Part shown: positions 37,914 to 46,839 of the stretch, in pieces
How positions within the stretch are numbered: position 1 is the stretch's first letter
How the letters are laid out: each line of letters starts with the position of its first letter
Origin: Aureibaculum marinum
Lineage (GTDB): Bacteria > Bacteroidota > Bacteroidia > Flavobacteriales > Flavobacteriaceae
Direction: 5' to 3'
Assembly: GCF_003813905.1 (NCBI RefSeq)
Contig: NZ_RPFJ01000001.1
Location: 62,001-126,000 of the forward strand
DNA length: 64,000 nt
Translations under genes and position numbers: made by a program
Notes under the pieces: model-generated
The model's database searches: none
Seen by the model: the letters and a program-made list of their open reading frames with translations, nothing else
Told to the model about the DNA's origin: nothing

Positions 37914-37944
37914 TTTGATTGCCCTAAAAATTTCTGTAAATTTG
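37914..37944 (+). promoter_or_regulatory. Promoter of the small membrane protein-mutL unit
   Basis: TTTG at 37914-37917, 19 bases, then TAAATTTG at 37937-37944, a full match to the Bacteroidota consensus with the same spacing as the HU promoter. The leader to 38003 would be about 52 bases. Confidence 0.78.
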
Positions 37945-38002
37945 ATTTTGGTTTAATTTTTGTTATAATTAAATTAGAAAATTAATTAAAAGACTACTAA
38001 TT

Positions 38003-38272
38003 ATGGGATTTTTTAACCGCACACATAAAAAATTTGAGTATACCCCAAGATATTATAAAGGAGAGGGAAATCCCTATAAAATAGAACATAAATTTGATGA
38101 ATTTAGAACTACTGTAGGTAAAAAAAATTTAAAGGCTAAATTTAGTCAAGCTGTTGAAGAAACTAAAAACTCAAAAGGTATAAATAAAACTATATTAATC
38201 ACAATCGCTATTCTTGTATTTATATTTCTATATATTATCGATTTTGATTTATCCATTTTTCAACTGAAATAA
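38003..38272 (+). CDS. Small conserved membrane protein between ribH and mutL
   Basis: An 89-residue protein. The first 55 residues are basic and aromatic (MGFFNRTHKKFEYTPRYYKGEG), followed by one transmembrane helix at about 66-84 (ILITIAILVFIFLYIIDF). Homologues in flavobacteria are sometimes labelled riboflavin synthase subunit beta because of position next to ribH, but no enzymatic motif exists and the label is not supported by the sequence. It has its own promoter and abuts mutL with no gap (stop at 38270-38272, mutL ATG at 38273). Confidence 0.82.
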   Translation: MGFFNRTHKKFEYTPRYYKGEGNPYKIEHKFDEFRTTVGKKNLKAKFSQAVEETKNSKGINKTILITIAILVFIFLYIIDFDLSIFQLK

Positions 38273-40099
38273 ATGTCAGATATTATTCAACTACTCCCTG
38301 ATCATGTTGCCAATCAAATAGCTGCAGGCGAAGTGGTTCAGCGTCCCGCCTCAGTTGTTAAGGAATTATTGGAAAATGCCATTGACGCTGGTGCTACCGA
38401 AATAAAATTATTAATTAAAGATGCTGGTAAAACCTTGGTTCAAGTTATTGATAATGGAAAAGGTATGAGCACAACTGATGCAAGATTATCATTTGAACGA
38501 CACGCCACTTCAAAAATTAGAACTGCCGAAGATTTATTTAATCTAAGTACAAAAGGTTTTAGAGGAGAAGCATTAGCGTCTATTGCAGCTATTGCACATG
38601 TTGAAGTCAAAACCAAACAATCAGACCAAGAGCTTGGCACACATATAAAAATTGAAGGTAGTACTATACAAAATCAAGATGTAGTTTCTACTCCAACAGG
38701 AACAAGCATAGCTGTTAAAAATTTATTTTTTAACATTCCTGCACGTAGAAACTTTCTAAAATCTAATTCAGTAGAATTACGTCATATCAAAGACGAATTT
38801 TACCGTGTGGCATTAACACACCCTTCTATAGCATTTGATTTTTATAATAATGATAGTGAGATTCTGAATTTAAAAAACAGTAATTTAAGACAACGTATTG
38901 TTGCGGTATTTGGAAAAAAAATAAACGAAAAACTAGTACCTATTCAAGAACATACAGATATTGTTAGCATTAATGGATTTGTTTCAAAACCTGAATTTGC
39001 TAAGAAAAAACGTGGTGAACAGTTCTTTTTTGTAAATAATCGTTTTATTAAAAATGGATATTTACATCATGCAGTACTAAATGCTTTTAATCAATTAATA
39101 CCTTCAGGGCATCATCCCTCCTATTTTTTATACTTAGATGTACCTCCAAATACAATTGACATTAATATCCATCCTACGAAAACAGAAATAAAGTTTGATA
39201 ATGAACAAGCTTTGTATGCTATTTTACGTTCTACTATTAAACATAGTTTAGGACAATATAACGTTGCTCCTGTTTTAGATTTTAATAGAGATGACACCTT
39301 AGACGTTCCTTACTCCTTTAAAGATAAATCATCAGTTTCTACCCCAAAAATAAAAGTTAACCCAAGTTTTAATCCTTTTGAAAATGAAGCAAAAAATACT
39401 TCTTTTCAAAAACCAAAAACAGCTCAATGGGAATCTCTATATACCGAAACAGATACTGATTTTAAACCAAAGCAACCAGAAATTCAACCTGATGTTTTCA
39501 CACATCAATTATTTGACAATTCTGAAAGTGAATTTAAATCAAAAACTCTTCAAATACATAAAAAATACATACTTAGTGTTATTAAATCTGGTGTTGTTTA
39601 TATCAATCAAAATTTGGCTCACCAACGTATTTTATATGAAGAGCTGTTAACAAAAATGACTCTTGAAGATACTTCTAGCCAACAACTTTTGTTTCCTTTA
39701 ACTTTAGCTTTTAATAAAGAAGATATTACTTTATTAAAAGAAATTCAACCCGATTTGGAAAGTGTTGGTTTTCAATTTGCAGCTATAAAAAATGACACTA
39801 TTGTTTTAGATGGAATTCCAGTAAATGTTAAGCAAAATAATTTACAAGGCTTATTTGAAGAACTATTTGAAGATATAAAAAATGAAATACCTGATTCTAG
39901 TTTTAGTCAATTAGATACTATTGCTAAAAGTTTAGCCAAAAGTTTAGCTATAAAAAATGGAACAAAACTAGATAATAAAGAACAAGAAGAAATTTTAGAG
40001 AAATTGTTCTCTTGTAAAGAACCTAATCAATCTCCATTTGGTAGAAAAACATTTATAACTCTTTCTTCTGAAGAAATTCAACTTAAATTTGACAATTAA
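38273..40099 (+). CDS. mutL: DNA mismatch repair protein MutL
   Basis: A 608-residue mismatch-repair ATPase. N-terminal GHKL domain (about 1-330): IAAGEVVQRPASVVKELLENAIDAGA, IDNGKGM, RHATSKI, GFRGEALASIA. A low-complexity linker (about 335-420) leads to the C-terminal dimerisation domain. In the place of the endonuclease motif DQHA(x)2E(x)4E this protein has NQNLAHQRILYEE (445-457), so the metal-binding residues of endonuclease-type MutL are largely missing. A mutS gene is not in the window. It follows an 89-residue membrane protein gene and precedes two rhomboid genes. Confidence 0.94.
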   Translation: MSDIIQLLPDHVANQIAAGEVVQRPASVVKELLENAIDAGATEIKLLIKDAGKTLVQVIDNGKGMSTTDARLSFERHATSKIRTAEDLFNLSTKGFRGEALASIAAIAHVEVKTKQSDQELGTHIKIEGSTIQNQDVVSTPTGTSIAVKNLFFNIPARRNFLKSNSVELRHIKDEFYRVALTHPSIAFDFYNNDSEILNLKNSNLRQRIVAVFGKKINEKLVPIQEHTDIVSINGFVSKPEFAKKKRGEQFFFVNNRFIKNGYLHHAVLNAFNQLIPSGHHPSYFLYLDVPPNTIDINIHPTKTEIKFDNEQALYAILRSTIKHSLGQYNVAPVLDFNRDDTLDVPYSFKDKSSVSTPKIKVNPSFNPFENEAKNTSFQKPKTAQWESLYTETDTDFKPKQPEIQPDVFTHQLFDNSESEFKSKTLQIHKKYILSVIKSGVVYINQNLAHQRILYEELLTKMTLEDTSSQQLLFPLTLAFNKEDITLLKEIQPDLESVGFQFAAIKNDTIVLDGIPVNVKQNNLQGLFEELFEDIKNEIPDSSFSQLDTIAKSLAKSLAIKNGTKLDNKEQEEILEKLFSCKEPNQSPFGRKTFITLSSEEIQLKFDN

Positions 40100-40120
40100 A
40101 ATCGTAACATATAAAAAACA

Positions 40121-40846
40121 ATGGGAAGAATTACAGATGCCGTTAAGCATATAATAATAATTAATATATTACTTTATTTCGTAACAAAATTTGCTTATCC
40201 TCCATTACAGGATTTATTTGCGTTACATTTCCCAAAAAACCCAAACTTTGGAATTTGGCAATATGTTACCCATATGTTTATGCACAGCCAACAATCAATA
40301 ATGCACATTGCCTTTAATATGCTTGGTGTTTGGATGTTCGGTAGCCCTTTAGAACAATTATGGGGCCGAAATAAATTTCTATTCTTTTATTTTTCTGCAG
40401 GGATTGGTGCTGGTTTAATTTACACAGGCGTAAACTATTTTCAATACAACATGGCGTTTCAAGAATTGATTCAATCTGGAGCTACAAGTGCTGAAATTTC
40501 AGGATTAATGGATGTGACTAAAATCTATCAAAATGAATATTTACAAAAGGTAAATGAGATTTTTAACACTCCAGCTGTTGGTGCTTCTGGTGCACTTTAT
40601 GGAGTTTTAGTAGCTTTCGGAATGAGTTTTCCTAATGCCAAACTTGCATTAATTTTTTTTCCCGTACCCATTGCAGCAAAATATTTTATTCCAGCTTTAA
40701 TTCTAATGGATTTGTTCTCTGGTTTAACAGGATTTTCTATTTTTGGAGGTGGTGTTGCACATTTTGCTCATGTAGGTGGAGCAATAGTAGGATTTATCAT
40801 TATGATGTATTGGAAAAAGAATCAATTTAAGCGATGGAATAGTTAA
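40121..40846 (+). CDS. Rhomboid-family intramembrane serine protease
   Basis: A 241-residue membrane protease with six predicted helices. Catalytic Ser156 lies in VGASGALYG and catalytic His217 in FAHVGGAIVG; the HMFMHSQQSIMHIAFNMLGVWMFG segment is the conserved helix 1-loop-helix 2 region. It should cleave membrane-spanning substrates near their helix ends. A 40-residue insertion (about 108-150) separates two of the helices. It is 21 bases after mutL and is followed by a second rhomboid. Confidence 0.93.
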   Translation: MGRITDAVKHIIIINILLYFVTKFAYPPLQDLFALHFPKNPNFGIWQYVTHMFMHSQQSIMHIAFNMLGVWMFGSPLEQLWGRNKFLFFYFSAGIGAGLIYTGVNYFQYNMAFQELIQSGATSAEISGLMDVTKIYQNEYLQKVNEIFNTPAVGASGALYGVLVAFGMSFPNAKLALIFFPVPIAAKYFIPALILMDLFSGLTGFSIFGGGVAHFAHVGGAIVGFIIMMYWKKNQFKRWNS

Positions 40847-40909
40847 TCCTCAATTAAATGTATATAATTAGAAACTAATCCGACTAAATAAAACCACAAA
40901 TTAAAAACC

Positions 40910-41764
40910 TTGAACACCTTTAGAGACAAAATAGCATTTAAACTAAAAACTGCAAATATTGCAGAACAGATAATTTATGCTAATATTATAATTTATATAA
41001 TTACTCTATTATTTAGGGCTTTCTCTACGTTAATGCAATGGCACGAGAATTTATTTGTAAGTTGGTTTTCATTACCTGCAACCTTTGACCAGTTCTTATC
41101 AAAACCATGGACGATAGTTACTTATGGTTTTTTACATGCCGATTTTTTTCATATTTTATTCAATTTAATGCTATTGTATTACATTGGTAATTTATTTTTA
41201 GATTTTTTCTCAAAACGCGATTTTTTAATTTTTTATTTCTCTGGAATTATTGTAGGAGGAATCATTTACTTGACCAGTTATAATGTTTTTCCTGCCTTGT
41301 TAGGAAGCAATGCTGTTTTACTCGGTGCTTCAGCTGGAGTTACTGCAATTCTGGTAGGCCTAGCTACCAAAGTGCCTAATTTTGCCATTCATTTTAGATT
41401 TATTGGCCCGGTTAAATTATGGTATATTGCAGTTGCCATGATTGTTATTGATCTCATTCAACTACCTATTAACAATACTGGAGGACATTTGGCTCATCTA
41501 GGTGGGGCATTGATTGGGTTTCTATTGACAAATCAAGCCAATAAAGGAAAAAATTTAAATAAACTCTTTGCTTTTTTATTTAAATCAAAAGAATCAACAC
41601 CTTTAAAAACTGTATTTAAAAATCCTAACCCTCAAAAAAAATCAACAACAACATCTATTCAACAGCAAAAGATAGATGCTATATTAGATAAAATTAGTAA
41701 ATCTGGATACGAAGCTTTAACTAAAGAAGAAAAAGATTTTCTTTTCAATATTGGTAAAAAATAA
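40910..41764 (+). CDS. Second rhomboid-family protease with C-terminal DUF6576-like tail
   Basis: A 284-residue rhomboid starting at a TTG (40910); no ATG precedes the conserved N-terminal stretch FKLKTANIAEQIIYANIIIYI. Catalytic Ser141 (LLGASAGVTAIL) and His196 (HLAHLGGALIGF) are present. The last 60 residues form a soluble tail, ending in IDAILDKISKSGYEALTKEEKDFLFNIGKK, typical of the DUF6576 extension in Bacteroidota rhomboids. It may recognise substrates in the cytoplasm. Two complete catalytic pairs in adjacent genes suggest two distinct proteases rather than an active and an inactive copy. Confidence 0.9.
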   Translation: MNTFRDKIAFKLKTANIAEQIIYANIIIYIITLLFRAFSTLMQWHENLFVSWFSLPATFDQFLSKPWTIVTYGFLHADFFHILFNLMLLYYIGNLFLDFFSKRDFLIFYFSGIIVGGIIYLTSYNVFPALLGSNAVLLGASAGVTAILVGLATKVPNFAIHFRFIGPVKLWYIAVAMIVIDLIQLPINNTGGHLAHLGGALIGFLLTNQANKGKNLNKLFAFLFKSKESTPLKTVFKNPNPQKKSTTTSIQQQKIDAILDKISKSGYEALTKEEKDFLFNIGKK

Positions 41765-41780
41765 TAAAGATATTAGAATA

Positions 41781-42830
41781 GTGAAAAAATTATCATTTAT
41801 TAATAGAATTTTATTTATAGCAAACATTTTTTTTTCCTTAGGATTAATTTTTGCTATTTTTTTACCTGAGCTTTCCCCTAATAAATTTGGATTTATTTCT
41901 TTGTTTAGTATACTCGTTCCGGCAGTTATCATAATAAATATTTTATTTGTTATCTATTGGATTATAATCGGATTTAAAAAACAGTTACTCCAGTCCTTTT
42001 TAGTTTTAGTAATCTCTTATTTTTTTATTCCACAATTGTATAAATTTGATAGAAATGACACTAGCATAAACAAAAATTCTATTAGCTTGATGAGTTTTAA
42101 TGTTAGAAAATTTAACATGTACAAATGGATTGAAACCGATGACATTGAAACTAAAATAAAAGAATTTGTTGTAAAAGAAAATCCAGATATTTTGGCTTTA
42201 CAGGAGTATAAAACTCCCAAAAAGTTAATATTTAACTATCCTTATTTTAGTAATCCACCCATGGGAAATTATAGCGATTCTATTTTAAATAGTAAAAATA
42301 GAATCAATTTGGCAATTTATTCAAAATACCCTATTGTAAACGAAGGTATCATTAAATATGCTAGAACATATTCTTCGGCAATGTTTGCCGATATTGTCAA
42401 AAATAAGGATACAATACGAGTTTATACTTTTCATATGGCATCATTAGGAATTATTCCTGATGCTTCATATTTTGGTCATGATGATTCAGAAAAATTAGTA
42501 AAAAAAGTAAGTAAATCTTTTAAAATACAACAACGACAAATAGACTCTTTAAATGCACATATTAAAAATAACAAGTATAAAGTTATATTAGCAGGAGATT
42601 TAAATAACACATCCTATTCATGGGCTTATAAAAATACTAAAAAAGACCTACAAGACACCTTTTTAGAAACTGGCGAAGGTTTTGGAACAACCTATCAATT
42701 TAAAAAGTTTCCTTTACGAATAGATTATATTTTTGCAGATAAAAACTTTAAAGTAAAATCTCATATAAACTATAATACTCATTTGTCAGACCACTCTCCT
42801 ATTATGACTACCTTGGAGCTTATAAAATGA
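41781..42830 (+). CDS. Membrane-anchored endonuclease/exonuclease/phosphatase family protein
   Basis: A 349-residue protein from the GTG at 41781 (MKKLSFINRILFIAN). A longer frame from TTG at 41751 would overlap the rhomboid and adds nothing conserved. Three hydrophobic helices (about 8-85) come first, then an EEP domain: MSFNVRKFNMY, PDILALQEY with the metal-binding Glu, AGDLNNTSYSWAY and HLSDHSPIMTTL with the catalytic His. EEP enzymes cut phosphodiester or phosphomonoester bonds in nucleic acids, lipids or inositol phosphates; the substrate here is unknown. The active domain would face the periplasm if the usual topology holds. Confidence 0.88.
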   Translation: MKKLSFINRILFIANIFFSLGLIFAIFLPELSPNKFGFISLFSILVPAVIIINILFVIYWIIIGFKKQLLQSFLVLVISYFFIPQLYKFDRNDTSINKNSISLMSFNVRKFNMYKWIETDDIETKIKEFVVKENPDILALQEYKTPKKLIFNYPYFSNPPMGNYSDSILNSKNRINLAIYSKYPIVNEGIIKYARTYSSAMFADIVKNKDTIRVYTFHMASLGIIPDASYFGHDDSEKLVKKVSKSFKIQQRQIDSLNAHIKNNKYKVILAGDLNNTSYSWAYKNTKKDLQDTFLETGEGFGTTYQFKKFPLRIDYIFADKNFKVKSHINYNTHLSDHSPIMTTLELIK

Positions 42831-42834
42831 GTTG

Positions 42835-43152
42835 TTAATTACTAAAAGAATACTCTTTTTCTACTTTACATATTCTTACTTTAAATTTTTTATACCATAA
42901 GTTTCTCCCTTTATTTCTAGCTTCTGTGTGTTCTGTGTTAAATTTCCATTTTTTAATTGACGCTATACTATCCCAATATGATACCGTAATACCAATAGTT
43001 TCTCTGGCTGATTCAATTCCAAGAAAACCTCGCTGCTTTGAGGCTAAAGCAATCATTTTATCAGACATAGCGGCATAGCCCTGTTCATTTTCATTTTTTA
43101 ATGAAGTGAAAATTACAGCATAATAAGGTGGTTCTGGAGTTTCGTCTAACAT
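42835..43152 (-). CDS. Antibiotic biosynthesis monooxygenase (ABM) family protein
   Basis: A 105-residue protein with a single ABM ferredoxin-like domain: YYAVIFTSLKNENEQGYAAMSDKMIALASKQRGFLGIES followed by GITVSYWDSIASIKKWKFNTEHTEA. Such proteins degrade small aromatic or haem-like molecules or act as monooxygenases without cofactors. No conserved haem-degradation residues are evident. Its ATG overlaps the end of the acetyltransferase gene by 7 bases, so they form a two-gene operon. Confidence 0.88.
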   Translation of the reverse strand: MLDETPEPPYYAVIFTSLKNENEQGYAAMSDKMIALASKQRGFLGIESARETIGITVSYWDSIASIKKWKFNTEHTEARNKGRNLWYKKFKVRICKVEKEYSFSN

Positions 43153-43655
43153 AATTCTAATATATATTTTCGTTCAGGCAGTTTTAAATCTTCACTTATA
43201 AAGCTTTTTACAAATTGAAAACCAGCATTTTGTATCATTTTTACAGATGCCATATTTTCAACAGCAACATTAGCCACAATTCTTTTTATTTGGATAGATT
43301 TACAGTAATATATTAATCCTTTTAACACTTCACTTCCATAGCCTTTTCCCCAAAATTCTTCCAAAAATCGATATCCTATTTCATCATTATTATTTTCGTC
43401 TTTAACTAAGGCCACAGTACCAATAAATTCAGAATTATCTTTTTTTACAACAGCATAAATTAAAAAATCATTATTCAAGTCTTGATAAGACAATATTAAA
43501 TTCTGTAAATCTTCTTTATTTTGTTGATAAGTCATAGGTTTCTGGCTTACATATTTCATAACTATTGCACTAGACTGCATTTTATTAAAAGCTTCAAAAT
43601 CATCAAATTTTAACCACCTTACAAATACCCTTTCTGTTGTAAATAGAATTTCCAT
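43146..43655 (-). CDS. GNAT-family N-acetyltransferase (RimJ/RimL-like)
   Basis: A 169-residue acetyltransferase of the Acetyltransf_3 type. The acetyl-CoA binding region is EIGYRFLEEFWGKGYGSEVLKGLIYY (about 90-118), followed by ANVAVENMASVKMIQNAGFQFV, the typical NxxSxxxxxxxGF element. RimJ-like enzymes acetylate protein N-termini or amino sugars and antibiotics; the target is unknown. It shares an operon with the ABM gene. Confidence 0.9.
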   Translation of the reverse strand: MEILFTTERVFVRWLKFDDFEAFNKMQSSAIVMKYVSQKPMTYQQNKEDLQNLILSYQDLNNDFLIYAVVKKDNSEFIGTVALVKDENNNDEIGYRFLEEFWGKGYGSEVLKGLIYYCKSIQIKRIVANVAVENMASVKMIQNAGFQFVKSFISEDLKLPERKYILELC

Positions 43656-43696
43656 TTTAATTATTATTTTTAAGAGTAGTATATCCTTTTACAACA

Positions 43697-46582
43697 CTAA
43701 ATATTCATTAAAAATGCTGTGAGGCTTTCTTTTCTAGATAATCCTAATTTTTTTCTAAGCCTATAACGAGCCAACTCAACGCCTCCTTTAGAAATATTCA
43801 TTACTTCAGCAATTTCTTTTGTTGACATATTAATAAGTAAATATGTAGATAAATCCAATTCACGAGGAGTTATATTTTCATATTTATCTTGTAATCGCTT
43901 TAAAAAATCAAAATGTACATTTTTTATATGCTTCTCCAAATCTCTCCAACTATGATCTGCATTAATTTCTTTTAGTATACTATTTTTTAAATTATTTAAT
44001 TGAGATTTAGTTTCAGAACTCATAGTTCCTCTCTCTAGCTTAGTTAACTTTTCAATAATACCATTTAAAATTTTATTTTTTTTCACAACCTGTAAAGAGT
44101 TATTAACTAATTCTTTATCCTTAGCAAGTAGTCTAGTTTGTAATCTTTCTCTATTTAATTTTTCAATTTCTTTCTCTAATTTATATTGTTCCGATTTAAT
44201 TTTGGCTTCTTTTTCTAAATAATGTTTTCGTTGTTCTAGTGTCTCGTAATATTTATCTTTTCTAATTTTTAATTTCATCCAAGAATTTAAAAAATAAAAA
44301 CCAATCAATAGAAGTACTAGATATAATAAGTAAGCAAGATAATGTCTGTACCAAGGAGGTAAAATGCTAAAGTTAAATTTAGTTACTTTAGATATATTGC
44401 CATAACTATTTTTAACTCTAACATGCATAGTATAATCTTCTTCCATCAAATTTGTATATTCCTTTATGGATATTTCTGACCATGGACTCCAATCATTATC
44501 AAAGGGTTCTAACTTATAGGAATACATTGAAGGTTCACCATTATCATACTCTGGAGATGAAAAAGAAAACTGCACATTGTTAGATCTAAAAGGAATTTTT
44601 ATTTCAAAAGATTGATGCTTAGCATTGCCTTGTATTATTGTATCATTTTCATATATAAAATTTCTTATAAAAGCTTTTGGTTTAATATTTTTCATTGAGA
44701 TTGTAGTATCATAGTGAGCCAACCCATCTATTAAGCCAATAAAAACATTTTTACTATCAAATATATCTACTGATAAATAATTAGAAACTAAATTACCTTT
44801 TAAATTAGAAAAGGGTTCAATTACTTTGGTATAACTTCTATTATCATTCTTAAGTAAAACACCTAATGATTCGTCAAACATATACCAGATATTGCCTTTT
44901 ACATCTTCAATTAAAGAATTTACTGGAGCAATTTCATCAAAATATGAACTTAATTTTTTATCTTCAAAAAACCTATCTTGAGCTTTAGAATATGTATAAA
45001 AATGATTATTTGCTTGAAAATATACTTCGCCATTTATAGTTTGTAAACTATTAATTCCATTAATAGTATCTGATAATCTTGTAATTTTTTTTACAGAAAT
45101 AAATGCATCTAAACTCTCAGTAAGACTCATCTGATATAGGTTATTGTCTTTTCTTAGCCACAAGAAAGTTCCATCATGTTCAAATTCATTTGAAGACTTA
45201 TCAAAACCATCAATTTGATTCTTGTAAATTAAACCAGAATAAGTTTTTTCAAATACGGCAAATCCTCCATAATTAGCACCAATAAAGAAATTGGGGCGAT
45301 TTGGAATTTGAATAAAACCAAAATACCCAATAGGATCTAGTATTTTTTGTACTTTATTATTTTTAATAAGCATTGCACCTCTGTTGTTAGCACAAATCAA
45401 AGCATCTTCAATAACCTGAATATTCCAAGTTTGTGCAGTGGTACCTTCAACTAACTTAAATGTATCTTCTGTAAACGGGCTTTCCAACAATCTATAAAAA
45501 AGACCTTGATTAGTTGCTACATATAAATATCCTTTATGAATAACAGAAGAGTAAACTGTACTCAAATTATGACTTGAACCAAAATAAGTAATAGGTGAAT
45601 TTATTTTTATATGACTAATACCATTATCTAAACCTAACCAAAGATTGTCGTTATTATCAATGTATGAATTAAGTACAGTATTGTTTTGAATACCTCTATC
45701 TAAATCTAAATGTTGAACAATAGTTCCATTCATATCACAAATAATAGCTCCATCTAGTACAGTGTTTAATACAATAAACTCGTTTTTTATCATTACCCCA
45801 CCAAGAGAACTGTTCTTTTTAATAAACTCATTAGCTTCGGTTTCCCATGGTTGTACTTTTTCATTGGTATAGGTAAACAAGCCTTTCTCTAAAGAAGCAA
45901 AAAGAAATGTAGTATTAGACAAAGAAAAAATACCCCAAATTTCTGTAGTATTAAAAAAATCAGTCCCTTCTAATAAAGATAATTTACCATTATCTAATTC
46001 AAAAATACCATACTTAATATCTTGAATAAGCAACTTATCCCCTACAAGAAAAGAAAATTGAAATTTACCTGGGGCATCAATAATTTCTATTTCGTTATTG
46101 TTAAGAACATATAATTTATGAAAAGATTGAAAAATTACCTCATCATTAAGCACGTGTATTTTCCAAACAAAATCAGTCTCTTTCTCATCAATTAAAGAGA
46201 CTAAAGAATTGTATCTTAACTTCCCCATTCTATCAGGTTCAAAATACCCAAATTGATTGTAACCTCCTACATAAATACGTCCACTTTTCTCATCATATTT
46301 TACACTTCTAATATTTAAAGAATTAGGTATCTTATAAAGTTCCCAAGAATTTCCATCAAATTGTAAGAGTCCATTATTATTAGCAAAATAAAAATTACCA
46401 ATTGTATCTTGATCAATTTGCCAATTTTGCGTCCCTGCGTTATAATCTTTTTTTGTAAAGTTTTTTATTTTAGGAAGCCCCATATTTTTTACTTGCCCGT
46501 TTACAGCAATTGAATAAAACAATAAAAAGGCACAAAAAAAGAAAAATCTATAAAATTCACTATGTAGCAAGTTAAATTTCAA
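43697..46582 (-). CDS. Membrane-spanning PUL regulator: propeller, triple-Tyr domain, LuxR HTH
   Basis: A 961-residue regulator. Signal peptide: about 1-29 (TTG start at 46582, preceded in frame by a stop). A sensor propeller of WD- and Kelch-like repeats spans about 45-640, then a triple-Tyr (Y_Y_Y) domain at 675-740, a transmembrane helix at 749-766, a coiled coil at 770-850 and a LuxR-type HTH at 900-961 (TPRELDLSTYLL, STKEIAEVMNISKGGVELARYRLRKKLGL). Histidine kinase and receiver domains are absent, so this is not the usual hybrid two-component PUL regulator but a one-component, membrane-tethered form. It diverges from susC and probably senses the PUL glycan. Related proteins are known in Bacteroidota. 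Confidence 0.88.
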   Translation of the reverse strand: MKFNLLHSEFYRFFFFCAFLLFYSIAVNGQVKNMGLPKIKNFTKKDYNAGTQNWQIDQDTIGNFYFANNNGLLQFDGNSWELYKIPNSLNIRSVKYDEKSGRIYVGGYNQFGYFEPDRMGKLRYNSLVSLIDEKETDFVWKIHVLNDEVIFQSFHKLYVLNNNEIEIIDAPGKFQFSFLVGDKLLIQDIKYGIFELDNGKLSLLEGTDFFNTTEIWGIFSLSNTTFLFASLEKGLFTYTNEKVQPWETEANEFIKKNSSLGGVMIKNEFIVLNTVLDGAIICDMNGTIVQHLDLDRGIQNNTVLNSYIDNNDNLWLGLDNGISHIKINSPITYFGSSHNLSTVYSSVIHKGYLYVATNQGLFYRLLESPFTEDTFKLVEGTTAQTWNIQVIEDALICANNRGAMLIKNNKVQKILDPIGYFGFIQIPNRPNFFIGANYGGFAVFEKTYSGLIYKNQIDGFDKSSNEFEHDGTFLWLRKDNNLYQMSLTESLDAFISVKKITRLSDTINGINSLQTINGEVYFQANNHFYTYSKAQDRFFEDKKLSSYFDEIAPVNSLIEDVKGNIWYMFDESLGVLLKNDNRSYTKVIEPFSNLKGNLVSNYLSVDIFDSKNVFIGLIDGLAHYDTTISMKNIKPKAFIRNFIYENDTIIQGNAKHQSFEIKIPFRSNNVQFSFSSPEYDNGEPSMYSYKLEPFDNDWSPWSEISIKEYTNLMEEDYTMHVRVKNSYGNISKVTKFNFSILPPWYRHYLAYLLYLVLLLIGFYFLNSWMKLKIRKDKYYETLEQRKHYLEKEAKIKSEQYKLEKEIEKLNRERLQTRLLAKDKELVNNSLQVVKKNKILNGIIEKLTKLERGTMSSETKSQLNNLKNSILKEINADHSWRDLEKHIKNVHFDFLKRLQDKYENITPRELDLSTYLLINMSTKEIAEVMNISKGGVELARYRLRKKLGLSRKESLTAFLMNI

Positions 46583-46612
46583 CGTTTTTAATTTTTATAA
46601 AGTAAGTTTTAC

Positions 46613-46620
46613 CAAATGTA
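46613..46620 (-). promoter_or_regulatory. -7 box of the PUL regulator gene
   Basis: TACATTTG on the minus strand fits TAnnTTTG; a TTG lies 14 bases further upstream (46637-46635), closer than usual. The leader to 46582 would be about 24 bases. Confidence 0.5.
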
Positions 46621-46700
46621 GTGTTAATTTTTTACAAATTATAAAATAAATAAGTTTAAATATATATAAAACTCTATTTAACAACATTTTAAAATATAAA

Positions 46701-46748
46701 TGATGTGTTTTTGTATAGCTTAACAATACACCTTGATGTGTTTTTGTA
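46701..46748 (+). repeat. 15-bp perfect direct repeat upstream of susC
   Basis: TGATGTGTTTTTGTA occurs at 46701-46715 and 46734-46748, same strand, spaced exactly 33 bp (about three helical turns). It lies in the 257-bp region between the divergent regulator and susC, roughly 50-100 bp upstream of the predicted susC transcription start. A candidate operator for the regulator; the assignment is inference. Confidence 0.6.
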
Positions 46749-46783
46749 AGGATAATTTTACATAGAATAAAGGTAATTTAATA

Positions 46784-46791
46784 TATCTTTG
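46784..46791 (+). promoter_or_regulatory. -7 box of the PUL (susC) promoter
   Basis: TATCTTTG is a full match to TAnnTTTG, about 49 bases before the ATG at 46840. No TTG is found 17-21 bases upstream, as expected if the promoter depends on an activator. Confidence 0.6.
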
Positions 46792-46839
46792 ACTAGAATT
46801 AACAATAATTTAACTCAGATTAATTTAAAACTATTTCAA

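Noticed and set aside
46789-46839. TTG start of susC 51 bases upstream of the chosen ATG
   Set aside because: The TTG lies inside the -7 box TATCTTTG, and only the ATG at 46840 gives a normal signal peptide.
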